Shown here: piece after piece, positions 43,655 to 55,208 of the stretch
Numbering within the stretch: the stretch's first letter is position 1
How the letters are laid out: each line of letters begins with the position of its first letter
Assembly: GCA_903813345.2 (NCBI GenBank)
Contig: CAIIXF020000006.1
Location: 9,908,989 to 9,972,988 of the forward strand
Source: Owenia fusiformis
Lineage: Eukaryota; Annelida; Polychaeta; Sabellida; Oweniidae
Direction: 5' to 3'
Length of the DNA stretch: 64,000 nucleotides
Translations under genes and position numbers: made by a program
Notes under the pieces: generated by a model
Databases searched by the model: none
What the model was told of the DNA's origin: nothing
What the model saw: only the letters and a program-made list of their open reading frames with translations

Positions 43655-45315
43655 CATGAATAGACATTACAAATGTAAACCAGCTATATATTGGAATAAT
43701 AGATTTACTGTAGATTGTACGAGACTTCTATTGTAAATTATAGTCTTTGTAAATAAAAGTTTTGATTGATAATGACTATTTGTGACAGTATATATTCTAT
43801 ATTCTCTACGAGTCGTATATGAATTTGAAGTTTAGCCTACAAGGAATCGAATGATTTTAATGTATGGTTTTATAAGCAGATTGCATAAGCGTAACCTGTA
43901 AAACGCGATAATCTTGCATCAAATATCAAGGGAGAAGGTTACAGTGGCTTGACGGCACTATGTGTTTAACTTTAAAATGCTTTAACCACCCCTGTAGACA
44001 CATCCAATGTGTCAAATTGTATTGAACCATAAAATATACAATCTTTCCAAATTGTAAATGTGCTTGAAAGTCATGTCATCTGAATCACTGATCTGAATGA
44101 TACATGTTGCCTATGTCGATGTGCTATTGTCTGTGAAAAGATCAAATATGGATTTCGCCAACGGTTATGTCCGCCATTTGTGACAACGGTATCTGACTTG
44201 TTTACCGTTGTCAGAGTATTCCGGTTAGATGTAGATGTTGCCCCCCTATCAAACCAAACTCTCAACCATTTTTCCAGTCCTAAGAAAAAGTACAAAGTAG
44301 CCTAAGAGTATCATTAGCAAGATGTAAAAATTTAAAAAAGATCAAGTTAATATCAAGAAATTCAAAATATTACGTCAAAAATAAGTGTTTGTACCAGCTT
44401 TCAGGTGATATAAATACGGAAAGGTGTTTTGCTTGCTGGAAATGGATTAATAAGTGACTTTTGCATTCATATTGGTTATTTTGACATACTGTCTTCAATT
44501 CAAAAATACACACATAATATGAGGCCAATCTCTTGGATATTTATAGCACTAGCAGAAGATACCCCTAAAGTGCCTCAAGTTGGGTTTTAAAATAATTGGA
44601 CTCATCTATTGCTGAGAAATCACTTGTCAAATTGTTTCATCAAAATGTTAAATCAAAACGATATTCTATTGCTGCCGGATTTTTAGAGATTCTCGTGGGA
44701 GGGCTAATTTGCAAAAAAGAGAGTGAAAAGTAGAATTATCTCTTACATAAAGCGAAATGCTGCTAGGTTAAAAATGGGCGGTCGAGAAGGTGGCGGAAAT
44801 TTCAAAATTCGATTATGTGACTTTTGAAGAACCATCTTTTTATAATTCAAAAGATATTAATTTCGATGGGCCACTTTGCCCCACAGGGCCGTTTTGCCCT
44901 ATGTTCCCTTACATATTTTCCAAAGATATCGAAATAAAACTACGAATAGTTGAACTGGAAACAAGTACAATGCAGTGGGCTATAAACAATGATAAAGGGC
45001 CGATAAATTGATTTGCACGGATTTAGATTTTGGCTTAGCATGGAGGTATGTAATCGTTGAGTACTGGCTTGCATATCCATGGATTAAGCGACTTATAATA
45101 TATATCAGGAAATGGCATAAAATGTATTGCAATGTGTTATGAGATAAAAAGCACAATACAAGCACATTAAAGTGAATCGGAGCAGGGATCGGAGTGAACC
45201 TTTGATGACGTGACACTGTTTATGATATCACAAATTATTAGTATTGCTATAGATACAGAATAAAACATGACTTGAAAAGTGTAACGGGTGATATTCATAT
45301 AGTCAATGGTCAAGA
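43655..45315. other. Intergenic, no confident gene
   Basis: A 73-codon frame at 44790-45011 begins MAEISKFDYV and contains FDGPLCPTGPFCPMFPY. It has a fair start context but no donor, homology or partner exon, and I leave it uncalled. Nothing else was seen. Confidence 0.5.
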
Positions 45316-47623
45316 ATGGATGAACGTGGGTTTTCTCAAGGGTGCCCTTCTCAAATGCGTTTCATCGCTTTGATAACAAGACAGATACAAAACATTAAAG
45401 ATACAAATGAAATCTTTATCAAACAATATAATACCGATGAACTGACACAAAGGAGGAGGGTCGTTACCAGAAAAGATGAGGACTCGAATGACCTTGAAAG
45501 TGCATTGGTGGAAATTGAAAATCCCCCCAATTTAGATAAAGATAATCAGGCATCGATTATGGACATTAATAAGTACTTTCTAGATACATTTGTTGGTATT
45601 CGTGCTCAGATTAACGAGGACGCTAGACTTCCTTTTGGGAGTAACGACAATGGGAGGATACAGAAAATAAGGGATATTGTTGGTAAATAAAAATTATTCA
45701 GTTAATTGAGGCCTATTTTAATATTGAACCAAGAATTCGACCAAGATATTTTACCAGGGCATCTAGGCTAAAGCAACTAACATCGTTGACATGACATGAC
45801 ATGAGTGTCACGATTTATCTTAGCCATCATAATTTAGATGAATGCACCTTATAACTCATGTAAGCTTATATGTTTAGTGACCTGTAGATGTAATTTAGAT
45901 ACTAGAGCAAAATGTTCATACTATAAATCCTCTTTTTCCTTATTACGTTCACGAGAGCCAGAAGGCCTATGACTCATATCGAAGGGGACGATCATTCATG
46001 GGGACCATCATTTCCTTGACACACCTTTAGAGATGAATATTTAATGTTGTAGAAGATGACGAAAAGTTGGTGGTCACCAGGGATCGTACTAAGAACGTAC
46101 AGGTGGATCTGTTGAAGGGCAAGCTGGAAAGAAGGAAGAAGCTTCGAGATGACGTTAGAGGAAAGATTAAAAGTTGTCTCGATAATCTCAAATCTGAAGT
46201 GCAGGTATGTATTGTTATAACACGTCGATCAAGAGATGTGAACGGAGGGTACTCAATTTAAAAACGTTATAGAACGTTTATTTAGAATATTACAGTTTAG
46301 TTTAAAAGTTTAAAATAGTGTATTAAAGTCACACACATATTATACAATTAAAATACATAAGATAAAATACAAATCAACATATATGTCCACATTACATTAC
46401 GGAGAATTAATGATTAATGCGACACTGTAAAAACACACGCGCGACCTTTTTGCGACGTGTCTATTCTCTTTAGCTTTTAGTTTATGAAATATATTTCATA
46501 ATTAAAAGTGGCAATTGTTCCTTCTTATACATGTTTTTATTTTCTAATCAATATCATTTACTCAATATCAAAATGGATCTTATTTTTAGGTGATCATCGA
46601 CAATCTCATAAAGCACAACAGTAGAAGTGTTCCAGCTACGAAACTCAGCCTGATACTTTCTGATCTATCCACGCTACAACATCTCATCAAGGAAGGAGAG
46701 TCATCTGCCGAGAATCTAGCCTCAACAAGAAAGGAAATGAAAACTGTCGAGGACATTCAAATCTTGATACGCGCATTGGATAGCACACGAGTACTGTACA
46801 GGGCAGCATGTCACCAGTTGGCCAAAACTAGGTACAAAATAAAATTGCATCGGGATGATAGGCCAAGGAAAAGGAATAAGAAATGAGTGAATGTTTTAAT
46901 GAATACCAGTGATTCCTTCCAGGCCTTCAAATTTAAGATTATAAAACAAGTATAATTGATATCTAAAAAGGATCTGAAGTAAATTTGCACTAAAAAGGTG
47001 GTTAGATTTGCTATCGATCACTGGTAGACTAACGCAGCTCTACCATGTAAATTGCTTAGATGTTCACGACTAATCTAACACATATAACCAATTCAAAGAA
47101 CTGTTTGTCTCCTTTCAGATCTAAACGTCAGTCGAGTATAACCTTGATAAATAACAAGGAAGATGACCATGACGTCCCCAAACCTGGCGACGAACAAAAG
47201 TCCGAAGCAAGCGGAATTTTCCAAAATCTAAGACAACTTATTTCAAATATAAGTGACACTATACGACAACGGAGTCCGAAGAAAATTGAGATCAAAGAGG
47301 ACATTGCGACAGGGCACGCAAAAGTTAATGACGATCACTTTGATGGTAAAACAAACGCTCCATCTTATCCAATACACACACGGGGGCAAAAACTTTCACA
47401 TGTCCTCGATCATATTTCAAATAGACTAAGAGATGCATATAATCGAGGAGATTGCGGTGTATTAGCGATGATCAATGTCGTAATTTTCATTCTCTACATT
47501 GCTATATTAGCTCTAGTAGTTCTAATAGGCCTTATAGAGGATGACTGCAGTTTGTCTGTGTCTCTGCAAGAAATCTTATGGAACACAATGGAAATAACAC
47601 ATTACACACGCCCACCGGTGTGA
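45316..47623 (+). CDS. Unknown four-exon gene, about 421 aa, C-terminal membrane segment
   Basis: Exons 45316-45682, 46053-46204, 46590-46831 and 47119-47623 all have GT/AG borders and matching phases (G|AA, CAG|GTG, AG|A), giving one open frame from ATG to TGA 47621-47623. The first 250 residues are charged and helical with heptad-like Leu/Ile spacing (e.g. LKGKLERRKKLRDDVRGKI), probably coiled coil. A basic, serine-rich region follows. Near the C-terminus is a hydrophobic stretch, VLAMINVVIFILYIAILALV, then about 30 residues. It looks like a membrane protein with a large cytosolic helical part. I do not recognise the family; an AATAAA lies at 47821. The start at 45316 is the first in-frame Met seen in this exon, and an upstream exon is possible. 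Confidence 0.6.
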
Positions 47624-48668
47624 TCTTGAATCGATCATTTTGCTCACCATTTTGAATTTCCATGCTACATTAGAAACAAAAATATTTAATATCTATATCA
47701 TCGTTAGGAGTTAGGACTACGCTGAACAATTTTAATAAGACGACGATGTTCGTTTGGAAAAATCCATTTATTTGAGATTACTAAAAACGATCTTATCGCA
47801 TGGTCATGATATATCAATGAAATAAAAGTATTCATCAAAATGATAATATCGAGTGATATTTTGCATATTATAATACGAGTGTGATATGAACATATCGCAT
47901 ACATATTCCATATGATATTATTCAAAAAATGAAATTTCAATTTTTGAAAAATCACTGGATAATATACAACTCGTTTGAATCGTTTGCACTTTCGTTTCGC
48001 TTAGTTGTGTCGATGTATTGATATCATCTCGTTGATGATAATTGTGGCTGCTATTCATCATGTGGACCGTGATGTTTCACATACGTATGTGAACCTCCAA
48101 ATGTTCTTGGCTACCAGTATTCTGACTCTTACCGAAGTACTCCTGACTTGACCTAATTCTTGGTTTACTCATTTTATCAAATAAACTCGATACGTTGATT
48201 TTCAGTTTTCAATTCAATTTTATCTTTCTTCCAGAGATGAATGTTGAAATTAAGTTAGTTAAAACACTTAATGTAACATGTGTGTGGCTGCCTCATGCAC
48301 AAAATGTCTTCCATTTATTTTATATTAGATCCCCAGGTTTTCGATTTTGCACCTTTGAAAACTCCTGAGGAATATAATATTTAAATAGAGTATACCAATA
48401 CATTTAAGTTGGGTCTCAATTTCAGGAATATGCCACATTTTTGGGAAATGAGCTTTTAAATAATTGAACTCTGAACACTTGGGTTGTCAGGATAGCTGGG
48501 GGAGAGTCGGAATACTTGGGTAGCCCAGAACACTTGTGCTTCCACATACAGTACGTAGCTTGCCATTCATGACATAAAACCATTTGGTTTAGAAGACGGA
48601 GGCTCTGTAATCTACTCGACGGGTACGAAGCTACTGTCACAGTTACAAGCTGAACCGAACCGTTATAC
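47624..48668. other. Intergenic, no features seen
   Basis: It contains the presumed 3' UTR of the four-exon gene up to about 47840. The remainder has no convincing frame or repeat. Confidence 0.55.
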
Positions 48669-50186
48669 AGGGTGGGCCAAAAAAAACCACCCCCCTAGCA
48701 ATTAATTCTGATAAATATTTATTTTTTAACATGTACACCAACAATGATATATCATTTTAAAGATAATTTAATTTGCAACAAAATGATATATAATAGAACA
48801 GTTTTCAACAACCATGGCTCGAGATATAACCATTTATGTGACATGGGGGGTCAAAAAACACATTTTCAATTTTTATTGATTTTGCGAACAATAGCCTATT
48901 TCTACCAAATTTTACTTTTCAGTTAAAAATTGCTACATTGTCATGAGTCTTTCATTATTGGATATTATATATTGTTTTCATTCAGTTTTTGAACCATGCA
49001 TGCTCAATAAACATCTGTATGCTTATAAAACAAATTCATTTCTTCTTCAGTCTGTCCAAATATGGCTCAATAAAGCCACCCCCGGACTCACCTTCTGATC
49101 GAATTATTCGCTAAAGACACGAAAACCATTGGTATAATTGATGGATCTATGCAGAAGTACCATGAAACTTCTTATTATTCATTCTTTCAGTTTGTCTACC
49201 TCCCTGATAGGCTAGTGATCTTCATTGACCAACTGTTTTAAATGCCCCAAGTACTATACATGTAATCAACAGGACTCTATAGAGTCTATATATCAGTAAG
49301 CAAAAATAGGGACATTTGCGATAAAAGGCTACTCAAATCGAGATGACATTTTTCTGAAAGGGTAGTGGTGTCCACTCGGTGTTTCCCAAAACATGCAGGC
49401 CCTGTTTTTGTTGAACTAGGAGGAAAAATATATATACTCTGAATGTTAATGACATGAGATGTTAAAAAGGACTCCTCAAGGATATAAAAACTTTTTTTTT
49501 TCATTTTCTGATAGGAAAGTGCTTCATCACACAGGTCCAATGCTACCCTGGAGTTTTTGGAGATTCGAAATTACGCCATCTCTAGCCCGGACAAATGGCT
49601 TACTGGCAGTCTAGATGCCAATAATGTTGATTACCATACCTGGGGGCATCTAGAAAAGTTGTTATTTAAAGATACCCAGCCTATCAGGGATGTAGAAGAA
49701 TTAAAAGAAAGATTAACTAGCAGTTGAATGGTACTTCCGCATACATCCATTAATTCCGATCAGAGGATGGGTCGGGGGGTGGGTCTATTGAGCCATATTG
49801 GGACAGCCTGAAGAAGAAATGAATTGGTTTTATAAGCATACAGATGTTTATTGAGCATGCATGGTTCAAAACCTGAATGAAAACAATATATAATATCCAA
49901 TAATGAAAAACTAATGACAATGTTGCAATTTTTAACTGAACAGTAAAATTTGGTAGAAATAGGCTAAAATCGCAAAATCGATGAAAATTGAAAGGTGTTT
50001 TTTGACCCCCATGTCACATAAATGGTTATATCTCGAGCCAGGATTGTTGAAAACTGTTCTATTATATATCATTTTGTTGCAAATTAAATTATCTTTAAAA
50101 TGATATATCATTGTTGGTGTACATGTTAAAAAATAAATATTTATCAGAATTAATGGTTAGGGGGGTGGGTTTTTTTGGCCCACCCT
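48669..50186. mobile_element. Mariner-like element with about 440-bp inverted arms
   Basis: Ends CAGGGTGGGCCAAAAAAA on both sides (the right on minus), each flanked by TA. The inverted match continues through roughly 48669-49115 and 49745-50186 with scattered substitutions. The 630-bp centre holds a transposase remnant (49536-49727). The arms are much longer than normal mariner ends (about 30 bp), so the element is a palindromic derivative. Confidence 0.85.
49536..49727 (+). pseudogene. C-terminal fragment of a mariner-type transposase
   Basis: The frame reads SNATLEFLEIRNYAI, then SLDANNVDYHTWGHLEKLLF and VEELKERLTSS before a stop. The pattern SxDxNxxDYxxWGxLE with a following VEELKxR is the third-aspartate region of mariner transposases. 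The rest of the catalytic domain is missing. Confidence 0.6.
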
Positions 50187-50312
50187 GTATATATATTACA
50201 TGTTATGGCAAAATTGAATGGGCGAAAACACATTCGGTAAAAGCGCATTATCAGTCAAGAAATAATCTCAATGTACATGGCGTTTGCTTCCTTAAAGTTA
50301 ATACCGGTCAAC

Positions 50313-51410
50313 TTATTTTGCATTGAAGTTGGGCCTGTTTGTTTGGCAGGCGTGGTCTTTGATTAAGTGAAGCATGACCGCCATCACGCTCCATTTACGA
50401 TTTTCAGCTTCTTGCCACACAAGGGAATGTTTCTCATCGTAGAATACGTCATCAGTCACCTCTTCGGGTTTCCTAGGGAGGCAATGAAGAAACACCCAAT
50501 TGTCGGCCATCGCTGACACCATGTTACGGTCGATTTGGTAACCTTGGAATTCTTGGATGCGTTCCTGTTTTTCATCCTCTTGGCCCATGGAGACCCAAGT
50601 GTCCGTAACTATGACGTCTGCTTTATGGGCAACCTCCATGGGGTCGTTGCTAGTAGTGATCGAGGTACCATGCTCGTTGGCTAGCTCAATCGCGTCCTCC
50701 ATGACCGCCTTGTCTGTCTCATATCCTACAGGGGTAGCAATACGGAGATCCATGCCCATTTTAGGACATCCCATCATAAGGGAATGTGTGATGTTGTTTC
50801 CATCACCGACCCATGCGACTTTGAGTCCCTTGAGGCGACCAAATTTTTCCTGTAGAGTTATGAAATCAGCTAGAATCTGGAGAGGGTGATATAGGTCAGA
50901 GAGACCGCTGATTACGGGCTTGTCAGACTCCGCTGCTAAATCATCCAATATGTCCTGGCCGTAGACACGAGCAAATATCAAGTCACACATTCGAGAGAGT
51001 ACTCTGGCACTATCTTTGATCGACTCATTAACACCAAGATGAATGTCTTGTGGACTCAAAAATACTGGATGACCACCCAACAGAGCGAATCCAGTTTCTG
51101 TCGATAGCCTCGTTCTGGTGCTTCTCTTCTGGAAGATCATCGCCATTGATTTTCCTTTGAGGGGCTGAAAGAGCTCACGGTTGATTTTAATCCTTGTTTT
51201 CAAATCCATAGCGGTCCACAAGAGTTGGTGTATCTCAGATGAACTGAATTGTTTGAGCGTAAGGAAATCTCTGCCAACCATGCTGGGTGCCGTTGATTGG
51301 TATCTTTGTTGGGCTGGCACTGCTCCGACGCCATAAACATTAGTCTTGTGGACCCCTTTCCAAAGCGAATTCAGGCGATTTGCACTATTCCTCAATGTTG
51401 TGGCAGCCAT
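50313..51410 (-). CDS. OTC: Ornithine transcarbamylase, intronless, 365 aa
   Basis: Mitochondrial enzyme making citrulline from ornithine and carbamoyl phosphate. A basic 40-residue targeting region (start MAATTLRNSANRL, RYQST near 36-40) precedes the mature protein. Substrate motifs are all intact: STRTR 97-101 (carbamoyl phosphate), HPLQ 175-178, DTWVSMG 270-276 (ornithine SMG loop) and HCLP 309-312. Length is close to the 354 aa of human OTC. The gene is a single uninterrupted frame, whereas vertebrate OTC has ten exons, so this copy may descend from a retrotransposed mRNA kept under selection, or the lineage may have lost introns. No poly(A) tract or target duplication is visible. A palindromic mariner-like element ends 127 bp downstream. 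Confidence 0.93.
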   Translation of the reverse strand: MAATTLRNSANRLNSLWKGVHKTNVYGVGAVPAQQRYQSTAPSMVGRDFLTLKQFSSSEIHQLLWTAMDLKTRIKINRELFQPLKGKSMAMIFQKRSTRTRLSTETGFALLGGHPVFLSPQDIHLGVNESIKDSARVLSRMCDLIFARVYGQDILDDLAAESDKPVISGLSDLYHPLQILADFITLQEKFGRLKGLKVAWVGDGNNITHSLMMGCPKMGMDLRIATPVGYETDKAVMEDAIELANEHGTSITTSNDPMEVAHKADVIVTDTWVSMGQEDEKQERIQEFQGYQIDRNMVSAMADNWVFLHCLPRKPEEVTDDVFYDEKHSLVWQEAENRKWSVMAVMLHLIKDHACQTNRPNFNAK

Positions 51411-52115
51411 GATTGCTAGCTGTTAGTCGTCTAACTTTTTTAATATCAGTACGTCCTTGTAGCGTACAGTACAAAGGTAACGGTGACCTTAACTGTCTCA
51501 ATATAAATTACTGTAAACTGCAACACGTAAACAGACTTTCATTCAGATAATCTCGTCGATAGTCTTAAAACGTGAGTCGGTACTCTGAAAAGAATATGTA
51601 GTAAAGCAAATAATGAGTTGTTTATTAAAGGCCCTGTGAGAAATTTGAAACACTTCGGCTTAAATATTACAGACTTGCTTTGAATACCTAGGCCTACTGA
51701 TGATTTGGTTCGTAAAACTCACTTTCACACTACTATACCTAACACCTAGAAATGCATAAGATACTTTGTTTGTCTAATTGAATTGTTTAATATATTTTTG
51801 AAAGTGCCCTACTAGCATCTAATTTTCAACCGATAAACCATTCATAAGGAACAGACAAATAAAAACAAATACATACTTTGTTCAAACAGAAATGTAAATG
51901 AGATGTATTTTGAAAATGTATTAGCACGACCCCTAATTTTAAAAAGATGTGCAATAAATCAGAGTAAAACATCATTTCTTATTCCAAAACATATTCATCA
52001 GCTGGTTAGTTTTTAACAAAATAAACAGTTTTTTCTTCTATCACGACCTTTTTATTTATTCTGGGTACACCTCGTAATATTGTCTGGTATTGCAGAAGGG
52101 ATTTCAGTGCAGATA
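51411..52115. other. Upstream of OTC, no features seen
   Basis: It would contain the OTC promoter and 5' UTR. No recognisable motif; AT-rich to the border of the palindrome at 52116. Confidence 0.5.
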
Positions 52116-53410
52116 TAGTGGGCTGTATAGCAAGGTTGGTCGGGGTCGGGAGCTGGGGATAATTTTATTGCTTAAATATAACCATATCATCATCCTACAT
52201 TAGAATCCACTCAGTCTAACATCAATTTCTGGTGCGAAAGTTGTCATTTTTGAGTTTTACCCCCCTTGAAAACAAATTCTTGGGGGTACTATGACAAATG
52301 CTTATAACTAAAAATGTATTTATTTGATCATCTTCATTTTTGGCATGGGTAATGAACAGGTATGTAAAAGTAGAATTTGAAAAATTCATACAAATCGGGT
52401 TATTAATCCATTCTAAAGATAATAATTCAGGTATTTTCAAGGGTCAATTTCAACATTTTCTGAATGTCGCCATGAAGTAAAAATGACATTATGACCCAAT
52501 GACATATTTATTGAATGTTTTTAGGCTTTAGAAAATAATTTGACTACAAGCTAAAATAATAACATGAGAATTGTACCATATTGATAATTCTTCATCGCCA
52601 TCCAGGCACAAATAAACTCCCCCCTCCCCCATTTTCGAATATAAACGTATATACCTGAAACTTCCTCAAATAGCTATATTTCAGAAACTATTACAGCCTA
52701 CATTCCAAAATTTCTCATGGTGATTATATACATCATACTCTGCATAATAGATATACAATTGAGATTTATCCATTCTATATCTAATAATTAAGGTATTTTC
52801 AAGGTTCAATTTCAGCATTTTCGGAATGTCGCCATAAAGTTAAAATTACATGACCCAATGACATATTTATTAAATGGTTTTAGGCTTAAGAAAAAAATTT
52901 GACTAAATAAGCTAAGATAATAACATAAGAATTGTACAATATTGATAATTCTTCATCGCCATCCAGGGATAAATAACCCCCCCCCATTTGCGAAAAGAAA
53001 GGTTTTTACCTGAAACTTTCTCAAATAGCTGTATTTCAGAAACTATAACAGCCTCCATTCCAAAATTTCTCATGTTGATTACACATATCAAAATCTGCAT
53101 ATTATACATATAATTGAAGTCTTAACACTTTTTTGAGGGTGTAGCTAAGAATAATAGTATATTTATTAGACATCTTAGAAATCAAAATATATGTTTTAGA
53201 AGGTTGTCACAACACTACAAGAGAGATATTTTGGATTGTCATCATTTTTGAGAATATTACAAAAACATATTCATATTATGCAATAATCACCTATGCTTGA
53301 CAACATTGAATAATGATTAATATGTTCGACCAATATGTTTTTGAATAACTTTACCAATACATTTTGCTTGAGTATTCAATTCAACATTTGCTTCAAGCAG
53401 TTGAACATTG

Positions 53411-54356
53411 TTAGTTATCAACATCACCTGAACATATTTCATCTATGAAATTGTTGACTTCATTATCTGTCATATCATTATCAATTTTGTCATTTGATTC
53501 TTCGTTATAAATGTCTACCAACTCTTGTGGAAGAATGGAATTTGGATTTTCAGCCCATTGTATATCAAGTTCGCCATTTTCTAGGATCCATCCATTTTCT
53601 GCTGGAGAAGGTATATCCATTTGGGCTTTGTGAGACTGCTTCCATATGTAAGCTTGGTAGTTACATCTTTTACAATGTTGAGCAAGGGATGACATGCATG
53701 GAGGAAGGAGACTGATGTCTATCGCATCATACTAGTAGTTGTTGATAGAGGCTTGAGGTTGAAATCTGTTTGCAAAATTTATGTATTGTACATGATTGAT
53801 GTCGGTTTTTTTCTTTTCCCCGTACATGATGCACACAAATCTTTCGAGTTCTTGAAGATGCCTTGGTCAAGAACTATAGATTTTCCAAGTTCTTGAAAGA
53901 TTGCATGCATGTCCTCCCTCTTGATCAACTATTTCAGAGGGTTTATTTTTCCCTTTCTCATGAAGGCACTGGTGGTATCACACCCTGTAAAACAGTGGAT
54001 ACCGATCAGGGTGGCTGTGATTGGATCACCCAAACCTGCTACATCTGTCTTCACATCAATGAGGCGCCTCTTGTTTGAAACTCCAGTGTCAAACAGTACT
54101 TTGAGAAGTAGGTGTTTGATGTAATGTAGCAGGAGTATGGGTACATCTGTGTCTGGAGATCTGACAAGTATGGTCTTGGCCTCAGCCCCCACCTGCCTTG
54201 ATGCATATAAAGCATGGAGAATGATTTTTGTGTCAGCTTCATCATGGTTGCACCATAGGTCTAGGACTTCCTCACTAACAACATGTGACCCATCACTTGT
54301 GAGTAAGAAGCACTTCTCCTGACAGACAAAGTAAATTGGCGTGTCCTGAATTTTTT
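53411..54356 (-). pseudogene. Left-arm copy: nuclease-like transposon gene, broken
   Basis: Read on minus from the palindrome centre, the frame contains HDEADTKIILHA, VRSPDTDVPILLL, SNKRRLIDVK and GIHCFTGCDTTSAF, then a TAG stop (about 53927) where the right arm has CAG. After a frame change it resumes at 53695 with QHCKRCNYQAYIW, GWILENGELDIQW and an acidic tail ending GDVDN. The spaced acidic motifs EADT, DTDV and GCDTT resemble the metal-binding pattern of PIN/XPG-like nucleases. I recall this pattern from uncharacterised, mobile-element-associated proteins of invertebrates and fish; the nuclease assignment is inference. Confidence 0.6.
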
Positions 54357-54533
54357 TTCATATTTGTCCTTCTTCCATTCTGCGAGGATAAGTTGGAAAA
54401 GCTGAATTTTGTTTTTCCTATTTGAAAGGAAGTCCTTCCAATTTTTTGGGGACTTTAGTTTTGGGACCTTTCACTAGCAGTGGTTGCATTTTACCTCTAC
54501 ACCTTCTCTTTAATAGACCAAGAGGCTGAGGCC

Positions 54534-55208
54534 AAGACTATAATTGTCAGATCTCCAGACACAGATGTACTCATACTCCTGCATGCTACATTACAGCAAA
54601 CACCTACTTCTCAAAGTACTGTTTGACACTGGAGTTTCAAACAAGAGGCGCCTCATTGATGTGAAGACAGTTGTAGCAGGTTTGGGTGATCCAATCACAG
54701 CCACCCTGATTGGTATCCACTGTTTTACAGGGTGTGATACCACCAGTGCCTTCATGAGAAGGGGAAAAATAAACCCTCTGAAACAGCTGATCAAGAGGGA
54801 TGTCATGCATGCAATCTTTCAAGAACTTGGAAAATCTACAGTTCTTGACCAAAGGCATCTTCAAGAACTCGAAAGATTTGTGTGCATCATGTACGGGGAA
54901 AAGAAAAAACAGACATCAATCCTGTACGATACATAAATTTTGCGAACAGATTTCAACCTCAAGCCTCTATCAACAACTATGATGGGATAGACATCAGTCT
55001 CCTTCCTCCATGCAGGTCATCCCTTGTTCCAGCAGAAAATGGATGGATCCAAGAAAATGGCGAACTTGAACATCCATATGCATTTCTTCCACAAGAGTTG
55101 GTAGACATTTATAAAGAAGAATCAGATGACGAAATTGATGATGATATGACAGATACTGAAGTCAACAATTTCATAGATAAAATCTTTACAGGTGATGTTG
55201 ATAACTAA
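54534..55208 (+). pseudogene. Right-arm copy of the same nuclease-like gene, broken
   Basis: It begins EAEAKTIIVRSPDTDVLILL, then after a small shift reads SNKRRLIDVK, GIHCFTGCDTTSAFMRRGK and DQRHLQELERFVCIMYG. A frame change near 54900 leads into INNYDGIDISLLPPC, GWIQENGELEHPYAF and an acidic end GDVDN with stop at 55206-55208. Relative to the left arm it lacks the HCKRCNYQAYIW segment. Both arms are thus independently damaged. Confidence 0.6.

Noticed and set aside
53494-54322. Several 60-73 codon plus-strand frames in the left palindrome arm
   Set aside because: They are antisense shadows of the nuclease-like fragment, which has the recognisable motifs on minus.
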